Shown one piece after another: positions 6,139 through 14,934 of a DNA stretch of 64,000 nucleotides. This stretch comes from Sulfurimonas autotrophica DSM 16294 (GTDB lineage: Bacteria; Campylobacterota; Campylobacteria; Campylobacterales; Sulfurimonadaceae): assembly GCF_000147355.1 (NCBI RefSeq), contig NC_014506.1, positions 186,001-250,000 of the forward strand. Reading direction: 5' to 3'. A model generated the notes under the pieces. It did not search any database. It had not been told where the DNA came from and was given only the letters and a program-made list of their open reading frames with translations. The position numbers were made by a program, and so were the translations under genes. The first letter of the stretch is position 1. Each line of letters begins with the position of its first letter.

Positions 6139-7539
6139 TTATAAATTCCCAATTCCCTGTATTAAATCTTCCGGTGTAAGAGAAAAATCAGCACCGGTGT
6201 AGTTTTGTGCCAGTTTTGTATGTGCGAGCGAGCCGTGTATTGTTGCATCTAAAGGGCTTTTCCCTTGCGCGAGCAGACTGCCGATAAGTCCGCTTAACAC
6301 ATCACCGCTGCCGCCCTTGGCAAGTTTACTGCTCCCGTGAGGATTGATGAAAAAATCATTATCTGAGCCTATAATGACATTTGCACCTTTTAAAAGAAGC
6401 GTTGTATTTGGGTAGGCTTTGCAAAAAAGTTCGACATAGAAAAAACGTTTTTTTTGTAACTCTTCTACGCTGATGTCGGCAAGTTCTGTGATTTTTAACA
6501 ACGAAACGAATTCTTTTGGATGCGGTGTGAGTACAATATTTTTACGCTCTAATAGTTCTAAAATAACTTCCATAGAAAAAAGATCCGCATCTATAATCAA
6601 TGCTAAATCATTGTCTAAAAAGTTCCTAAGCTCATTATCACTGAACTCTACTCCTAAACCCATTCCGCAGGCAATTGCCGTTGTATTACTTGGCAGAGCA
6701 TGTGCATACATTAAAGAGTGGGGAATATTGAGCATTTGGTGGTTTTCATACCCGACCAAAGTAACGAGTCCTGCGCCAAATCTCAGTCCCGCAAGTGCAC
6801 TCATTACGCATGCTCCGGGTTTTTCGCCGCAAAGTACAGCCAGATGTCCAAAACTGCCTTTATATGAATTTTGTTGTGCTCTTAGTGGAAGTTGCAAGTC
6901 ATCTAAATCTAAAAGATGCCAATTCGTCTGAGTTTCATACAATTTTCTCGAAATTCCTAAATCTAAAACTTCGATTTTTCCTATGTAATCTTTAGCTTCA
7001 TCTAAAAATAGAGATTTTTTTAAAGCACCCATAGTCAGGGTAGTGTCTGCATGAAATGTTGTCTGTGCGCATTCTCCGCTTTTTTTCAGACCGCTTGGAA
7101 CATCACAGGCAATTTTGAATGCTTCTAAGGTGTTCATCTTTTCTAAAACGGTTGTGATTTTTTCATTAAACTCACCGTCAAAGCCGGTACCGACAATGGC
7201 ATCAACGAAAATATTGCACTCTTGCAGTTTGGGTATTATAGGAACATTTATAGCTTGTGCTCTTTTTTCTTGCAACAGAGCCATATGTGATTTTGGTTCT
7301 TTTACAAAAAAAAGTGAAACATTATAGTCACCATGTAGCAAGCGGGCAAGGGCAATGCCGTCAGCTCCGTTATTGCCACTTCCTACTGCAATGATTATTT
7401 TTTCATTATTTGAGAAGTTGTTTTTTATATATGATGCCATGCCCTGTGCAGCATGTTCCATTAAAATATCTTCACTTAAAAAAAACTCTTCATAGCATCT
7501 TGCATCAAGTGAGCCTACTTCTTCAAATAACTTTTGCAT
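6139..7539 (-). CDS. nnr: Bifunctional NAD(P)H-hydrate epimerase / dehydratase
   Basis: 466 residues, two domains. Residues 1-205 are the YjeF-N epimerase (V-G-S-G-N-N-G-A-D-G-I-A-L-A-R-L and A-I-V-G-T-G). Residues 210-466 are the ribokinase-like ADP/ATP-dependent dehydratase (L-T-P-H-P-K-E-F, then G-S-S-K-L-A-K-G-G-S-G-D-V-L-S-G, the nucleotide and catalytic motif). Together they repair hydrated NADH and NADPH in the cytosol. The N-terminal domain is slightly short but intact. The start lies 3 bases after the stop of the upstream ATPase gene, so the two are co-transcribed. Confidence 0.95.
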   Translation of the reverse strand: MQKLFEEVGSLDARCYEEFFLSEDILMEHAAQGMASYIKNNFSNNEKIIIAVGSGNNGADGIALARLLHGDYNVSLFFVKEPKSHMALLQEKRAQAINVPIIPKLQECNIFVDAIVGTGFDGEFNEKITTVLEKMNTLEAFKIACDVPSGLKKSGECAQTTFHADTTLTMGALKKSLFLDEAKDYIGKIEVLDLGISRKLYETQTNWHLLDLDDLQLPLRAQQNSYKGSFGHLAVLCGEKPGACVMSALAGLRFGAGLVTLVGYENHQMLNIPHSLMYAHALPSNTTAIACGMGLGVEFSDNELRNFLDNDLALIIDADLFSMEVILELLERKNIVLTPHPKEFVSLLKITELADISVEELQKKRFFYVELFCKAYPNTTLLLKGANVIIGSDNDFFINPHGSSKLAKGGSGDVLSGLIGSLLAQGKSPLDATIHGSLAHTKLAQNYTGADFSLTPEDLIQGIGNL

Positions 7540-7541
7540 AC

Positions 7542-8276
7542 TTAGAGTTCCGGCACATACTCGTCAATCTTGACCATACTGCTTTTAATATCATTAAATA
7601 AAAGTGTAGGGTAAGCTGTTCTGCACTGATAATAAAATTTATTTTTTTTGAGTGTTTTTAAAATAGCTGTGTTAAAATAGTTTGCATTAGAGCATTTACC
7701 TACATAAAGGAAAGAAAAAAGCAGTTTAAGATGCGGATTTTCAAAGGTCTGATGCGGTTGAGCCAAAAATGTCAACCCGTGTTTTTGAAGATTTGCAAAA
7801 CTTAACATATAGAGCAAAAAGTCTTCAAATTTTGTGTAAAAACCGTTTAAATTTTCTATATCATGGAAAAAATAGTAATAATCATCTAAGAGTGCCTGCT
7901 GTGAAATAACTTTTGAGAGTTTACTCTTTTTTTCTCTTTTGTTGGAAAAAAACTTAGGGTCAACTGCCATATAAATATGTTTTTTATCTGCAACGAGTTT
8001 TGCAAAGGCTTTATCAAAAGCTTCACTTTCATCAAAGCGGATATAGTTGAAGTGTTCATCTTTGTAGCGGAGTTCTACTTCGTCTTCATGGGAATTTGCA
8101 AAATCCATATAGAGTGTGGGTACATTACTGTCAATCACAAAGTTTCTTATTCTACATGCTAAGTTTGTCTTTCCTGAGCCCTCTTCACCTAAAATCAATG
8201 TGTTATGAGTGAGCATTCTATCTTCTAATTTTAAAGCATCAATAGTATCTAAATATTTACCTATTACATTTCTCAT
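7542..8276 (-). CDS. P-loop ATPase of unknown role
   Basis: 244 residues from ATG 8276, chosen because AAGGA lies 7 bases upstream; an in-frame ATG at 8297 sits almost on the predicted transcript start. Walker A is G-E-E-G-S-G-K-T (30-37), followed by T-L-Y-M-D-F-A and a probable Walker B-like strand I-Y-M-A-V-D. The rest is helical and aromatic-rich. It recalls KAP/AAA-type or FtsK/HerA-like ATPases that are cut down to the core, but I cannot assign it. It is upstream of nnr in an operon and divergent from kdsD. Confidence 0.8.
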   Translation of the reverse strand: MRNVIGKYLDTIDALKLEDRMLTHNTLILGEEGSGKTNLACRIRNFVIDSNVPTLYMDFANSHEDEVELRYKDEHFNYIRFDESEAFDKAFAKLVADKKHIYMAVDPKFFSNKREKKSKLSKVISQQALLDDYYYFFHDIENLNGFYTKFEDFLLYMLSFANLQKHGLTFLAQPHQTFENPHLKLLFSFLYVGKCSNANYFNTAILKTLKKNKFYYQCRTAYPTLLFNDIKSSMVKIDEYVPEL

Positions 8277-8306
8277 AGTTTTTCCTTGAAAAGTCATATT
8301 TCTAGC

Positions 8307-8312
8307 ATTATA
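8307..8312 (-). promoter_or_regulatory. -10 element for the ATPase-nnr operon
   Basis: Minus-strand TATAAT (8312 to 8307) gives a start near 8300, which suits a 24-base leader before ATG 8276. It is back to back with the kdsD promoter. Confidence 0.5.
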
Positions 8313-8335
8313 TCTTCTTGAGGATAAAAAAAAGG

Positions 8336-8341
8336 TATAAT
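8336..8341 (+). promoter_or_regulatory. -10 element for kdsD, placed for a leaderless mRNA
   Basis: TATAAT preceded by GG ends only 6 bases before the ATG at 8348. Transcription from it would begin at or next to the A of the start codon, and no Shine-Dalgarno sequence is present. Confidence 0.5.
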
Positions 8342-8347
8342 TAGGCT

Positions 8348-9310
8348 ATGAATTATAAAATAATTGCACAAGAGACATTAAATATTGAAGCAGAGACCTT
8401 AATAAATGCTGCAAAAAATATTGGTGACGAGTTTGATAAAGCAGTAGAGATTATCCTTACATGTAAAGGTAAATTGGTTATCAGCGGTGTCGGTAAAAGC
8501 GGGCTGATAGGGGCTAAAATGGCTGCTACTTTTGCATCGACCGGAACACCGAGCTTTTTTCTGCATCCGACAGAGGCGCTTCATGGGGATTTGGGAATGA
8601 TTGGCAAAGATGATGTAGTAATTGCCATCAGTTATTCGGGCGAGAGTGAAGAATTAAGCTCAATCTTACCACATATCAAGCGTTTTGGCATACCTCTCAT
8701 AGGGATGACACGAGATAAAAACTCCACACTTGGACAATACAGTGATGTTGTCATAGATGTTATCGTTGAAAAAGAGGCCTGTCCTTTAAATATTGCACCG
8801 ACAAGTTCGACTACTTTGACGCTTGCTCTGGGTGATGCACTGGCTGTGTGTTTGATGAGGGCAAGGGATTTTAAAAAGAGTGATTTTGCCTCTTTTCATC
8901 CCGGCGGTGCTTTGGGTAAAAAGCTTTTTGTAAAGGTCAAAAACCTTATGAAAACGGATGATCTGCCTATTATAAAAGAAGATGCAAAAGTCAAAGATGC
9001 CATTCTGAAAATCAGTGAAGGCAGAGTCGGTACGGCACTTATAGCAGACGATGAGGATAAACTCGTCGGACTGATGAGTGATGGAGATGTCCGCCGGGCA
9101 CTTATGCGTCAGGACTTTTCTTTGGATGATAATGTGATGAAATACGCAACAAAAAATCCTATGAGCATTGATGATGAAGAGATGCTTGCAAGTGATGCGC
9201 TTGTGCTTATAGAAGAGAAAAAAATTCAGCTTTTAGTTATAACAAATAAAGAGAAAAAAATAGAGGGTGTACTGCATATTCACACGCTCATAGAAAAAGG
9301 AATTGCATAA
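8348..9310 (+). CDS. kdsD: Arabinose-5-phosphate isomerase (KdsD/KpsF)
   Basis: 320 residues, the usual length. An N-terminal SIS sugar-isomerase domain (about 30-165; G-V-G-K-S-G-L-I-G-A-K-M-A-A-T-F, H-P-T-E-A-L-H-G-D-L-G-M) is followed by two CBS domains (about 200-318). It interconverts ribulose 5-phosphate and arabinose 5-phosphate, the first step towards Kdo for lipopolysaccharide. No earlier start is possible given the promoter. The following gene starts within 5 bases of its stop. Confidence 0.96.
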   Translation: MNYKIIAQETLNIEAETLINAAKNIGDEFDKAVEIILTCKGKLVISGVGKSGLIGAKMAATFASTGTPSFFLHPTEALHGDLGMIGKDDVVIAISYSGESEELSSILPHIKRFGIPLIGMTRDKNSTLGQYSDVVIDVIVEKEACPLNIAPTSSTTLTLALGDALAVCLMRARDFKKSDFASFHPGGALGKKLFVKVKNLMKTDDLPIIKEDAKVKDAILKISEGRVGTALIADDEDKLVGLMSDGDVRRALMRQDFSLDDNVMKYATKNPMSIDDEEMLASDALVLIEEKKIQLLVITNKEKKIEGVLHIHTLIEKGIA

Positions 9311-9314
9311 AATT

Positions 9315-10118
9315 ATGATGAGACTAAACAAATATATTGCGCACTATTCAACCTATTCAAGACGAGAGGCTGATAAAGCTGTTCAAGACGGTTATGTTCG
9401 TGTAAACAGCGAAATAGAAACTAACCCCGCAACACAGGTGCAAGAGGGTGTAGACATTGTCTATATCAGCGGCAAACAGGTCTCTCCTCAGGAAAAATAC
9501 ACGGTAATCGTATATAACAAACCAAAAGGCGAACTTGTAACGAAAAATGACCCAAAAGGGAGAAAGACCATATATGATTCTTTGAGTAAAGAGTTTCGCC
9601 ACTTTATTCCTGTCGGGCGTCTTGATTTTGCAAGTGAGGGGCTGCTCCTTTTAACAGATGCTTCGCATGTAGCTACTTCGCTTATGGAGTCGGATTTGGA
9701 GAGAATTTACAAGCTCAAAATTAAGGGTGAAGTGACACCGGATATGGAAGATGCAATGCTCAACGGAATTTACTTGGACGATGCAAGTGCAGGAGCACAT
9801 TCACACTCTAAAATCACTTCTATGGATATTAAGCCTTTTATCGGGTATAAAATTCAAAAAAATCAGCCTAACTATTCTATACTTAAAGTAGCTCTCAAAG
9901 AGGGAAAAAACCGTGAACTTCGTCGCTTTTTTGCACACTTTGGCGCAGAAGTGGCAGATTTAAAACGTGTCAGTTTTGCAGAAATAGAGTTAAATAATCT
10001 GCCTACGGGTAAAACAAGATATTTAAGCAGAAGCGAATACTCGGCACTCTATAAATTTTTAAAAGAAGAGAAAAAAAGAGCCAGAGACAATAAAAGAAAA
10101 GAAGACAAAGAGCAGTAG
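9315..10118 (+). CDS. rluB: rRNA pseudouridine synthase, RsuA/RluB family
   Basis: 267 residues from ATG 9315 (a TTG at 9303 overlapping kdsD is also open but less likely). An S4 RNA-binding domain (1-60; L-N-K-Y-I-A...S-R-R-E-A-D) precedes the catalytic domain with G-R-L-D-F-A-S-E-G-L-L-L-L-T, whose aspartate is the catalytic residue, and G-K-N-R-E-L-R-R-F-F. The lysine/arginine-rich tail probably contacts RNA. Family members modify 16S or 23S rRNA; RluB (23S U2605) is the best guess, and RsuA or RluE/F cannot be excluded. Directly abuts rarA. Confidence 0.9.
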   Translation: MMRLNKYIAHYSTYSRREADKAVQDGYVRVNSEIETNPATQVQEGVDIVYISGKQVSPQEKYTVIVYNKPKGELVTKNDPKGRKTIYDSLSKEFRHFIPVGRLDFASEGLLLLTDASHVATSLMESDLERIYKLKIKGEVTPDMEDAMLNGIYLDDASAGAHSHSKITSMDIKPFIGYKIQKNQPNYSILKVALKEGKNRELRRFFAHFGAEVADLKRVSFAEIELNNLPTGKTRYLSRSEYSALYKFLKEEKKRARDNKRKEDKEQ

Positions 10119-11294
10119 ATGGATTTCACACAGCTGCTCCGTCCTTCAAGCTTTGATGAGATTATAGGTCAGGAACATCTGAGTGCAGAAGATGCTCCTT
10201 TGCGTATTTTATGTGAGAAAGAAGCACTTGGACACAGTTTTTTTTATGGACCTGCCGGCGTGGGAAAGACTTCGCTAGCGAGAGTTATAGCAAAAACGAT
10301 GCAGCTGCCTTTTTATGAGTTTAATGCCACTTCTCTTAAGATTGAGCAGCTGCGTAAAATATTTGAGCAGTATAAAAATGCCCTGCAAAAACCTCTGATA
10401 TTTATAGATGAAGTGCATAGACTCTCAAAAAATCAACAAGAAGTGCTGCTACCTGTGATGGAAAATAACTCCGTGCTGATTATAGGCGCCTCAACAGAAA
10501 ACCCGTTTTATTCGCTCACGTCTGCCATCCGCTCGCGCTCTATGCTTTTTGAACTCAAAAGTATCTTACATGCAAGCTTAGAAAAACTTCTACAAAAGGC
10601 TTTGCAGCGTGGCGAAATTATGCTTGAGAGGGACGCACAGGAATATTTGATTGCTTCAAGCGGGGGCGATGCAAGAGCGATGCTGAAACTATTGGAATTT
10701 GCCTCAAATATTCAAAGCAAGATAACATTAGATACATTAAAATCACTTCGTCCAAATGCACTCCAGGCAGGAAGCAGTGAAGCCGGAGTGCATTATGATT
10801 TGGCCTCGGCACTTATTAAGTCCATTCGCGGTTCAGATGCAGATGCGGCGATTTATTATTTGGCACGTTTGATTGATGGTGGAGAGAGTGCGGATTTCAT
10901 TGCCCGACGTCTCGTAATTCTGGCAAGCGAGGATATAGGTAATGCAAATCCTCAAGCTTTGACACTGACAACTTCATGCCTGACAAGTGTAAGTAAAATA
11001 GGTTATCCTGAGGCAAGAATCATTTTGGCACAGGCTGTGATTTATCTTTGTGCCTCTCCAAAATCAAACTCGGCATATTTAGCTATAAGTAAGGCTCTGA
11101 CAAGTGTGAAAAATGGTAACATAGCAGAAATCCCAAAAAATATAACAAATAGTAATGAAAATTACCTTTACCCTCATGATTATGGCGGCTATGTTGCACA
11201 AGAGTATTTGTCCAAGCCGATGCATTTTGTGGATTTAAAAGATGTCGGGTATGAGAAAAAAATGATAGAGTGGATAAAAATTATTAAACATTAA
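10119..11294 (+). CDS. rarA: Replication-associated recombination ATPase RarA (MgsA)
   Basis: 391 residues. AAA+ core with Walker A G-P-A-G-V-G-K-T (44-51), Walker B I-F-I-D-E-V-H-R, sensor 1 I-I-G-A-S-T-E-N-P and the arginine-finger region A-I-R-S-R, then the clamp-loader-like C-terminal helical and tetramerisation domain (A-S-E-D-I-G-N-A-N-P-Q-A). It works at stalled replication forks with SSB. The ATG immediately follows the stop of the pseudouridine synthase gene. Slightly shorter than the E. coli protein, as in many Campylobacterota. Confidence 0.95.
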   Translation: MDFTQLLRPSSFDEIIGQEHLSAEDAPLRILCEKEALGHSFFYGPAGVGKTSLARVIAKTMQLPFYEFNATSLKIEQLRKIFEQYKNALQKPLIFIDEVHRLSKNQQEVLLPVMENNSVLIIGASTENPFYSLTSAIRSRSMLFELKSILHASLEKLLQKALQRGEIMLERDAQEYLIASSGGDARAMLKLLEFASNIQSKITLDTLKSLRPNALQAGSSEAGVHYDLASALIKSIRGSDADAAIYYLARLIDGGESADFIARRLVILASEDIGNANPQALTLTTSCLTSVSKIGYPEARIILAQAVIYLCASPKSNSAYLAISKALTSVKNGNIAEIPKNITNSNENYLYPHDYGGYVAQEYLSKPMHFVDLKDVGYEKKMIEWIKIIKH

Positions 11295-11319
11295 TATAAA
11301 TATTAATATAAATAATGAT

Positions 11320-11325
11320 ATACTT
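11320..11325 (+). promoter_or_regulatory. -10 element for the STAS-chemoreceptor-phosphatase operon
   Basis: TATACT at 11320-11325 is followed by a short AT-rich leader and AAGGA before the ATG at 11351. Confidence 0.4.
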
Positions 11326-11350
11326 AAACTAAATAAATAAGGAATATTAC

Positions 11351-11638
11351 ATGGACATTTCGGTATCTTCAAATACAATTACTTTAAACGGAAATATTAA
11401 ATCGATAGGTGATTACCAACAAATAAAAGAGATAATGGATGATCTCATTAAAACGAACAAGCATGTTATTTTCAATATTAAAGACTCAATTTCTATAACC
11501 TCTTCTGTCATCGGTTACTTTAATAAACTTATATTAAAAGATAATGTTGACTTACAGATAAATGTCGGAGATGAGCAGTTAATGGAACTTTTTGAAGACT
11601 TAAGTCTGGTCTCTTTATTTAAAGTGAAAAAGGTATAA
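11351..11638 (+). CDS. STAS-domain protein, anti-sigma antagonist-like
   Basis: 95 residues covering a single STAS-like fold: a beta-rich N-terminus (I-T-L-N-G-N-I), a helix, then [19 protein letters not shown], which corresponds to the loop where SpoIIAA-type antagonists carry the phosphorylatable serine, and a C-terminal helix. In partner-switch systems such proteins are phosphorylated by a HATPase kinase and dephosphorylated by a PP2C phosphatase. Both activities appear to be present in the gene at 13632, two genes downstream in the same operon. Confidence 0.8.
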   Translation: MDISVSSNTITLNGNIKSIGDYQQIKEIMDDLIKTNKHVIFNIKDSISITSSVIGYFNKLILKDNVDLQINVGDEQLMELFEDLSLVSLFKVKKV

Positions 11639-11640
11639 AA

Positions 11641-13617
11641 ATGACAATCAAAGCTAAACTGAATCTGATCACGGCAATAGTCGTCTCTTTTGCTTTGGTG
11701 ATTATCGCGTTGACGATAAATTCGGCAGTGAAAGAAGATACAGTCGTTCAGGAGTCAAAAGAGCTTAATGTGATGTCGCAGAAATTAAGTCTTTTAATTC
11801 ATGAAACACAAAAAGAGAGAGGGGCAAGTGCCGGATATTTAGGTTCTAAAGGGAAAAAATTTGCAGATATACTGCCAAAGCAGAGAAAACTGACGGATGA
11901 GCGAAACCAGCAGTTTGAAAAATATCTACAGACGTTGGATTTAGAAGGTTTTTCACAAGAACTTCGTGATGAAATTCATGGACTTAAACAAGATATGGGT
12001 AGAATCAACGAGATTAGAAACAGCGTTGACAGTTTTGGAATAGGCGTTAAAGAAGAAGTTTCTTATTATACGAATATGAATAAAAAGATTTTGTATATCG
12101 TCGCATTAAGTGCAAAACTGGCAAATACGCCCGAACTGGTAAAAGCACTGGATGCATATACAAACTTTTTAAAATCAAAAGAGAGAGCCGGAATAGAGCG
12201 TGCGGTAATGAGTGCCACATTTGCGGCCGATAAATTTGCTCCGGGAATGTATGCAAAATTTATTACGCTTACGGCAGAACAAAATGCTTATATCGATGCT
12301 TTTTTAAGTATGGCGACAGATAAAGCAAAACAGCTGTACAAAACAACAATGAATGCTCCAGTCATAGATGAAGTCAATAAAATGCGCCACATAGCGCAGA
12401 CAAAAGCAAATGAGGGTGGCTTCGGAGTTGACAGTGTTGTTTGGTTTAAAACAATTACGAAAAAGATAAATCTACTTAAAAAAGTGGATGATGCCCTTGC
12501 TAAAAACAATGATGCGATTCTGGCAAAAATAGAATCAGATTATAAAACTTCAACGGCAATTACACTGGTGAGTTATATTGCCTTTGCGATTATTATCTTT
12601 ATAATTATCATGCTGATAAGCAGAGGCGTGAACAAAAGCGTGAGAAGTTCTCTGGAAAAAATAGAGTGTGTTTCAAGTGAACTTGACCTTACATGCAATA
12701 TAGTTGTTGAAGGAGATGATGAAATTTCTCAAATATCCAGAGCTTTACAAGGAATGATTAGCGCATTTAAAGAGACTGTATACAACGTAAGAGATGTATC
12801 CATGCGAACACAGGAAGAATCGGAAAAATTAAGCAGTGTTGTGCAGGCTTTAAAAGAAAACAGTGAAGTGGAAGAGGGTAGAATTTCTTCAGTAAACGAG
12901 TTAGTTGCAGATGTTGGAACGCGATCAAATTCTGTAGAGGAAGCGACGGTTAATGTTACAGAAGACTTAGATACCACTTTTAATGTACTCGACGGTTTTA
13001 TTATTAAACTTGGTGCCGTTGTCAACTCGATTGAAGACGGCTCTCAGCAGCAGCAAGAACTTGTTGAAAAAGTTGCATCATTGACAGAACAGGCTAAAAA
13101 TATTAAAGATGTACTAGAAATCATTTCAGATATTGCAGACCAAACAAATTTGCTTGCATTAAATGCGGCTATCGAGGCGGCACGTGCGGGTGAACATGGT
13201 CGCGGTTTTGCCGTTGTTGCGGATGAGGTAAGAAAACTTGCCGAAAGAACACAAAAATCTTTAAGTGAAATTAGTGCAAATGTTAACCTAATTACTCAAA
13301 ATGTTGTTGAAATTGCTGAAGAGACGGATGTCACATCAAAAAGTATGAAAAATATTTCCGAATCAGCGCAAGTACTTATCACTTCATCAAGTGAAACAAA
13401 AGATAAGTTGCTAGAAACAAAAGACAGATCAACGCAAGTAATGCATCAGAGTGTATATATCGCAACGAAAACAAAAGATTTGGTGAGCATTATGAATGAA
13501 ATTATAGAAATTTCAATGAAAAATAATGAGCTGAGAACTTCTGTCGATATGGTTGTTATCTCCTTATCTGAAGAATCAGATGTTTTACAGGCTGAACTCA
13601 ATAAGTTTAAAATATAG
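11641..13617 (+). CDS. Methyl-accepting chemotaxis protein with NIT-type sensor
   Basis: 658 residues. TM1 at about 8-30. The periplasmic helical domain (about 45-290) resembles the nitrate/nitrite-sensing NIT domain ([14 protein letters not shown] near its start). TM2 is at about 300-325, then HAMP. The signalling hairpin has the conserved tip [16 protein letters not shown] and [10 protein letters not shown] around 505-535. It should feed CheA/CheW arrays. Unusually it is two bases from a STAS gene upstream and 14 bases from a phosphatase/kinase gene downstream, suggesting cross-talk with a partner switch. No C-terminal CheR tether pentapeptide is visible. Confidence 0.93.
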   Translation: MTIKAKLNLITAIVVSFALVIIALTINSAVKEDTVVQESKELNVMSQKLSLLIHETQKERGASAGYLGSKGKKFADILPKQRKLTDERNQQFEKYLQTLDLEGFSQELRDEIHGLKQDMGRINEIRNSVDSFGIGVKEEVSYYTNMNKKILYIVALSAKLANTPELVKALDAYTNFLKSKERAGIERAVMSATFAADKFAPGMYAKFITLTAEQNAYIDAFLSMATDKAKQLYKTTMNAPVIDEVNKMRHIAQTKANEGGFGVDSVVWFKTITKKINLLKKVDDALAKNNDAILAKIESDYKTSTAITLVSYIAFAIIIFIIIMLISRGVNKSVRSSLEKIECVSSELDLTCNIVVEGDDEISQISRALQGMISAFKETVYNVRDVSMRTQEESEKLSSVVQALKENSEVEEGRISSVNELVADVGTRSNSVEEATVNVTEDLDTTFNVLDGFIIKLGAVVNSIEDGSQQQQELVEKVASLTEQAKNIKDVLEIISDIADQTNLLALNAAIEAARAGEHGRGFAVVADEVRKLAERTQKSLSEISANVNLITQNVVEIAEETDVTSKSMKNISESAQVLITSSSETKDKLLETKDRSTQVMHQSVYIATKTKDLVSIMNEIIEISMKNNELRTSVDMVVISLSEESDVLQAELNKFKI

Positions 13618-13631
13618 CAGGACTTTTTAGG

Positions 13632-14867
13632 GTGCAAAATTCTCAAAAATTCAGGACTCCACAGGAAAAAGAGGATTATTCTGCATATCAGGAAGATTTG
13701 GCTTTTCAAAAAGAGCTTAATATTCTTAGAAATGATTTTTATTATAAAATGATAGACTCTAAGGATATTTCTCTTGTAGATTTTTTTTATCAGCCTTTAG
13801 ATACGCTTAGCGGGGATGCATATACGGCAAGAGTTATTGACGGGCATAGAACTTTTTATCTGCTTGTTGACGGTATGGGCAAAGGACTTTCAGCTTCTTT
13901 AACAGCGATGTCCGTGACTATTTTTATCAATCATATTATAGATAAGATGATAGAGCATGACAGTTTCAGTCTTGATATACTTGTTAAAGAGTCAATGGAT
14001 TTTATGAGACCTATTTTACTGGATGAAGAGGCTTTGTCTATTGATTATATTTTATTTGACACTTATTTTTCACAATTAGATTATGCAAAATTTTCGATGC
14101 CCCCATTTTTACTTGAAGACAATAAGCATCAAGTTATAAAAATTAAATCCAACAATCCTCCTATGAGTAAATGGAGTAAAACATATAATATTGACAAGTG
14201 CTCAGTCGAAAATATACATAAATTTCTTTTTTACAGTGATGGTATAGTGGAAAACAGTACTATTGACGGCTTGGTGTATAACAATTTTATTGAAAATGAT
14301 TTTACTGAGTCTTTTACCAGAGAAGAGATGAAAGAACATATATTAGAGAAAATTGCAACACAAGAAGATGATTTAACTTTCATATTCATTAATAGGTTAG
14401 AATTAAATACTATGACACTTATTAGCGAAAAAATATTTGAAACAACTCTTGATGCCATTGAAGAAGCAAATAGTTGGTATGAAAATATTTGCCAAAACCA
14501 TTGCAGCACCCTTGCTTTTAATGAACTTTTTATGAATGCATATGAGCATGGAAACTTAGATCTTGATTCAGAAACGAAACATCAGTTGCTACAAGATGAT
14601 GTATATTTTCAAACACTTGTTTCGCTTGAAAAAGAGTGCGCGAAAAAAATAACCGTCAAAATATATAAAATTAAAAATTTATCTTCCCAATACAGGGTGA
14701 CACAAATCATAGATGAGGGGCATGGATTTGATACAAATTTATTGACTACCATCTTTAGAAATTCAAAACAATTTAACGGTCGTGGCGTTTTTGTTTCACG
14801 CAAAAATTCTATGGGAATATATTATAATTCAAAAGGCAACAGCGTCCTCTTTTTAAATAAAATATAA
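13632..14867 (+). CDS. PP2C phosphatase (SpoIIE/RsbU type) fused to anti-sigma-like HATPase
   Basis: 411 residues, GTG start at 13632. Residues about 45-260 are a SpoIIE-type PP2C domain: L-S-G-D-A-Y, L-L-V-D-G-M-G-K-G, F-L-F-Y-S-D-G-I-V-E-N, and D-D-L-T-F-I, all metal-binding motifs. Residues about 275-411 form a GHKL ATPase of the RsbW type: N-E-L-F-M-N-A-Y-E-H-G-N, I-D-E-G-H-G-F-D and a glycine-rich G-R-G-V-F-V-S-R. One protein therefore holds both the opposing phosphatase and kinase activities of a partner switch, with the STAS substrate two genes upstream. The output sigma factor or target is not visible. Confidence 0.9.
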   Translation: MQNSQKFRTPQEKEDYSAYQEDLAFQKELNILRNDFYYKMIDSKDISLVDFFYQPLDTLSGDAYTARVIDGHRTFYLLVDGMGKGLSASLTAMSVTIFINHIIDKMIEHDSFSLDILVKESMDFMRPILLDEEALSIDYILFDTYFSQLDYAKFSMPPFLLEDNKHQVIKIKSNNPPMSKWSKTYNIDKCSVENIHKFLFYSDGIVENSTIDGLVYNNFIENDFTESFTREEMKEHILEKIATQEDDLTFIFINRLELNTMTLISEKIFETTLDAIEEANSWYENICQNHCSTLAFNELFMNAYEHGNLDLDSETKHQLLQDDVYFQTLVSLEKECAKKITVKIYKIKNLSSQYRVTQIIDEGHGFDTNLLTTIFRNSKQFNGRGVFVSRKNSMGIYYNSKGNSVLFLNKI

Positions 14868-14897
14868 GTTCTTAAATATATTTTAATTCTAAAGTTA

Positions 14898-14903
14898 TAT
14901 AAT
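14898..14903 (+). promoter_or_regulatory. -10 element for maeB
   Basis: TATAAT at 14898-14903, with AAGGA shortly before the ATG at 14935. Confidence 0.45.
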
Positions 14904-14934
14904 TTTATTATATAAATAATAAGGATATGCAATT

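Noticed and set aside
6473-6931. 152-codon frame opposite nnr
   Set aside because: Shadow of the dehydratase domain, which has all its motifs on the minus strand.
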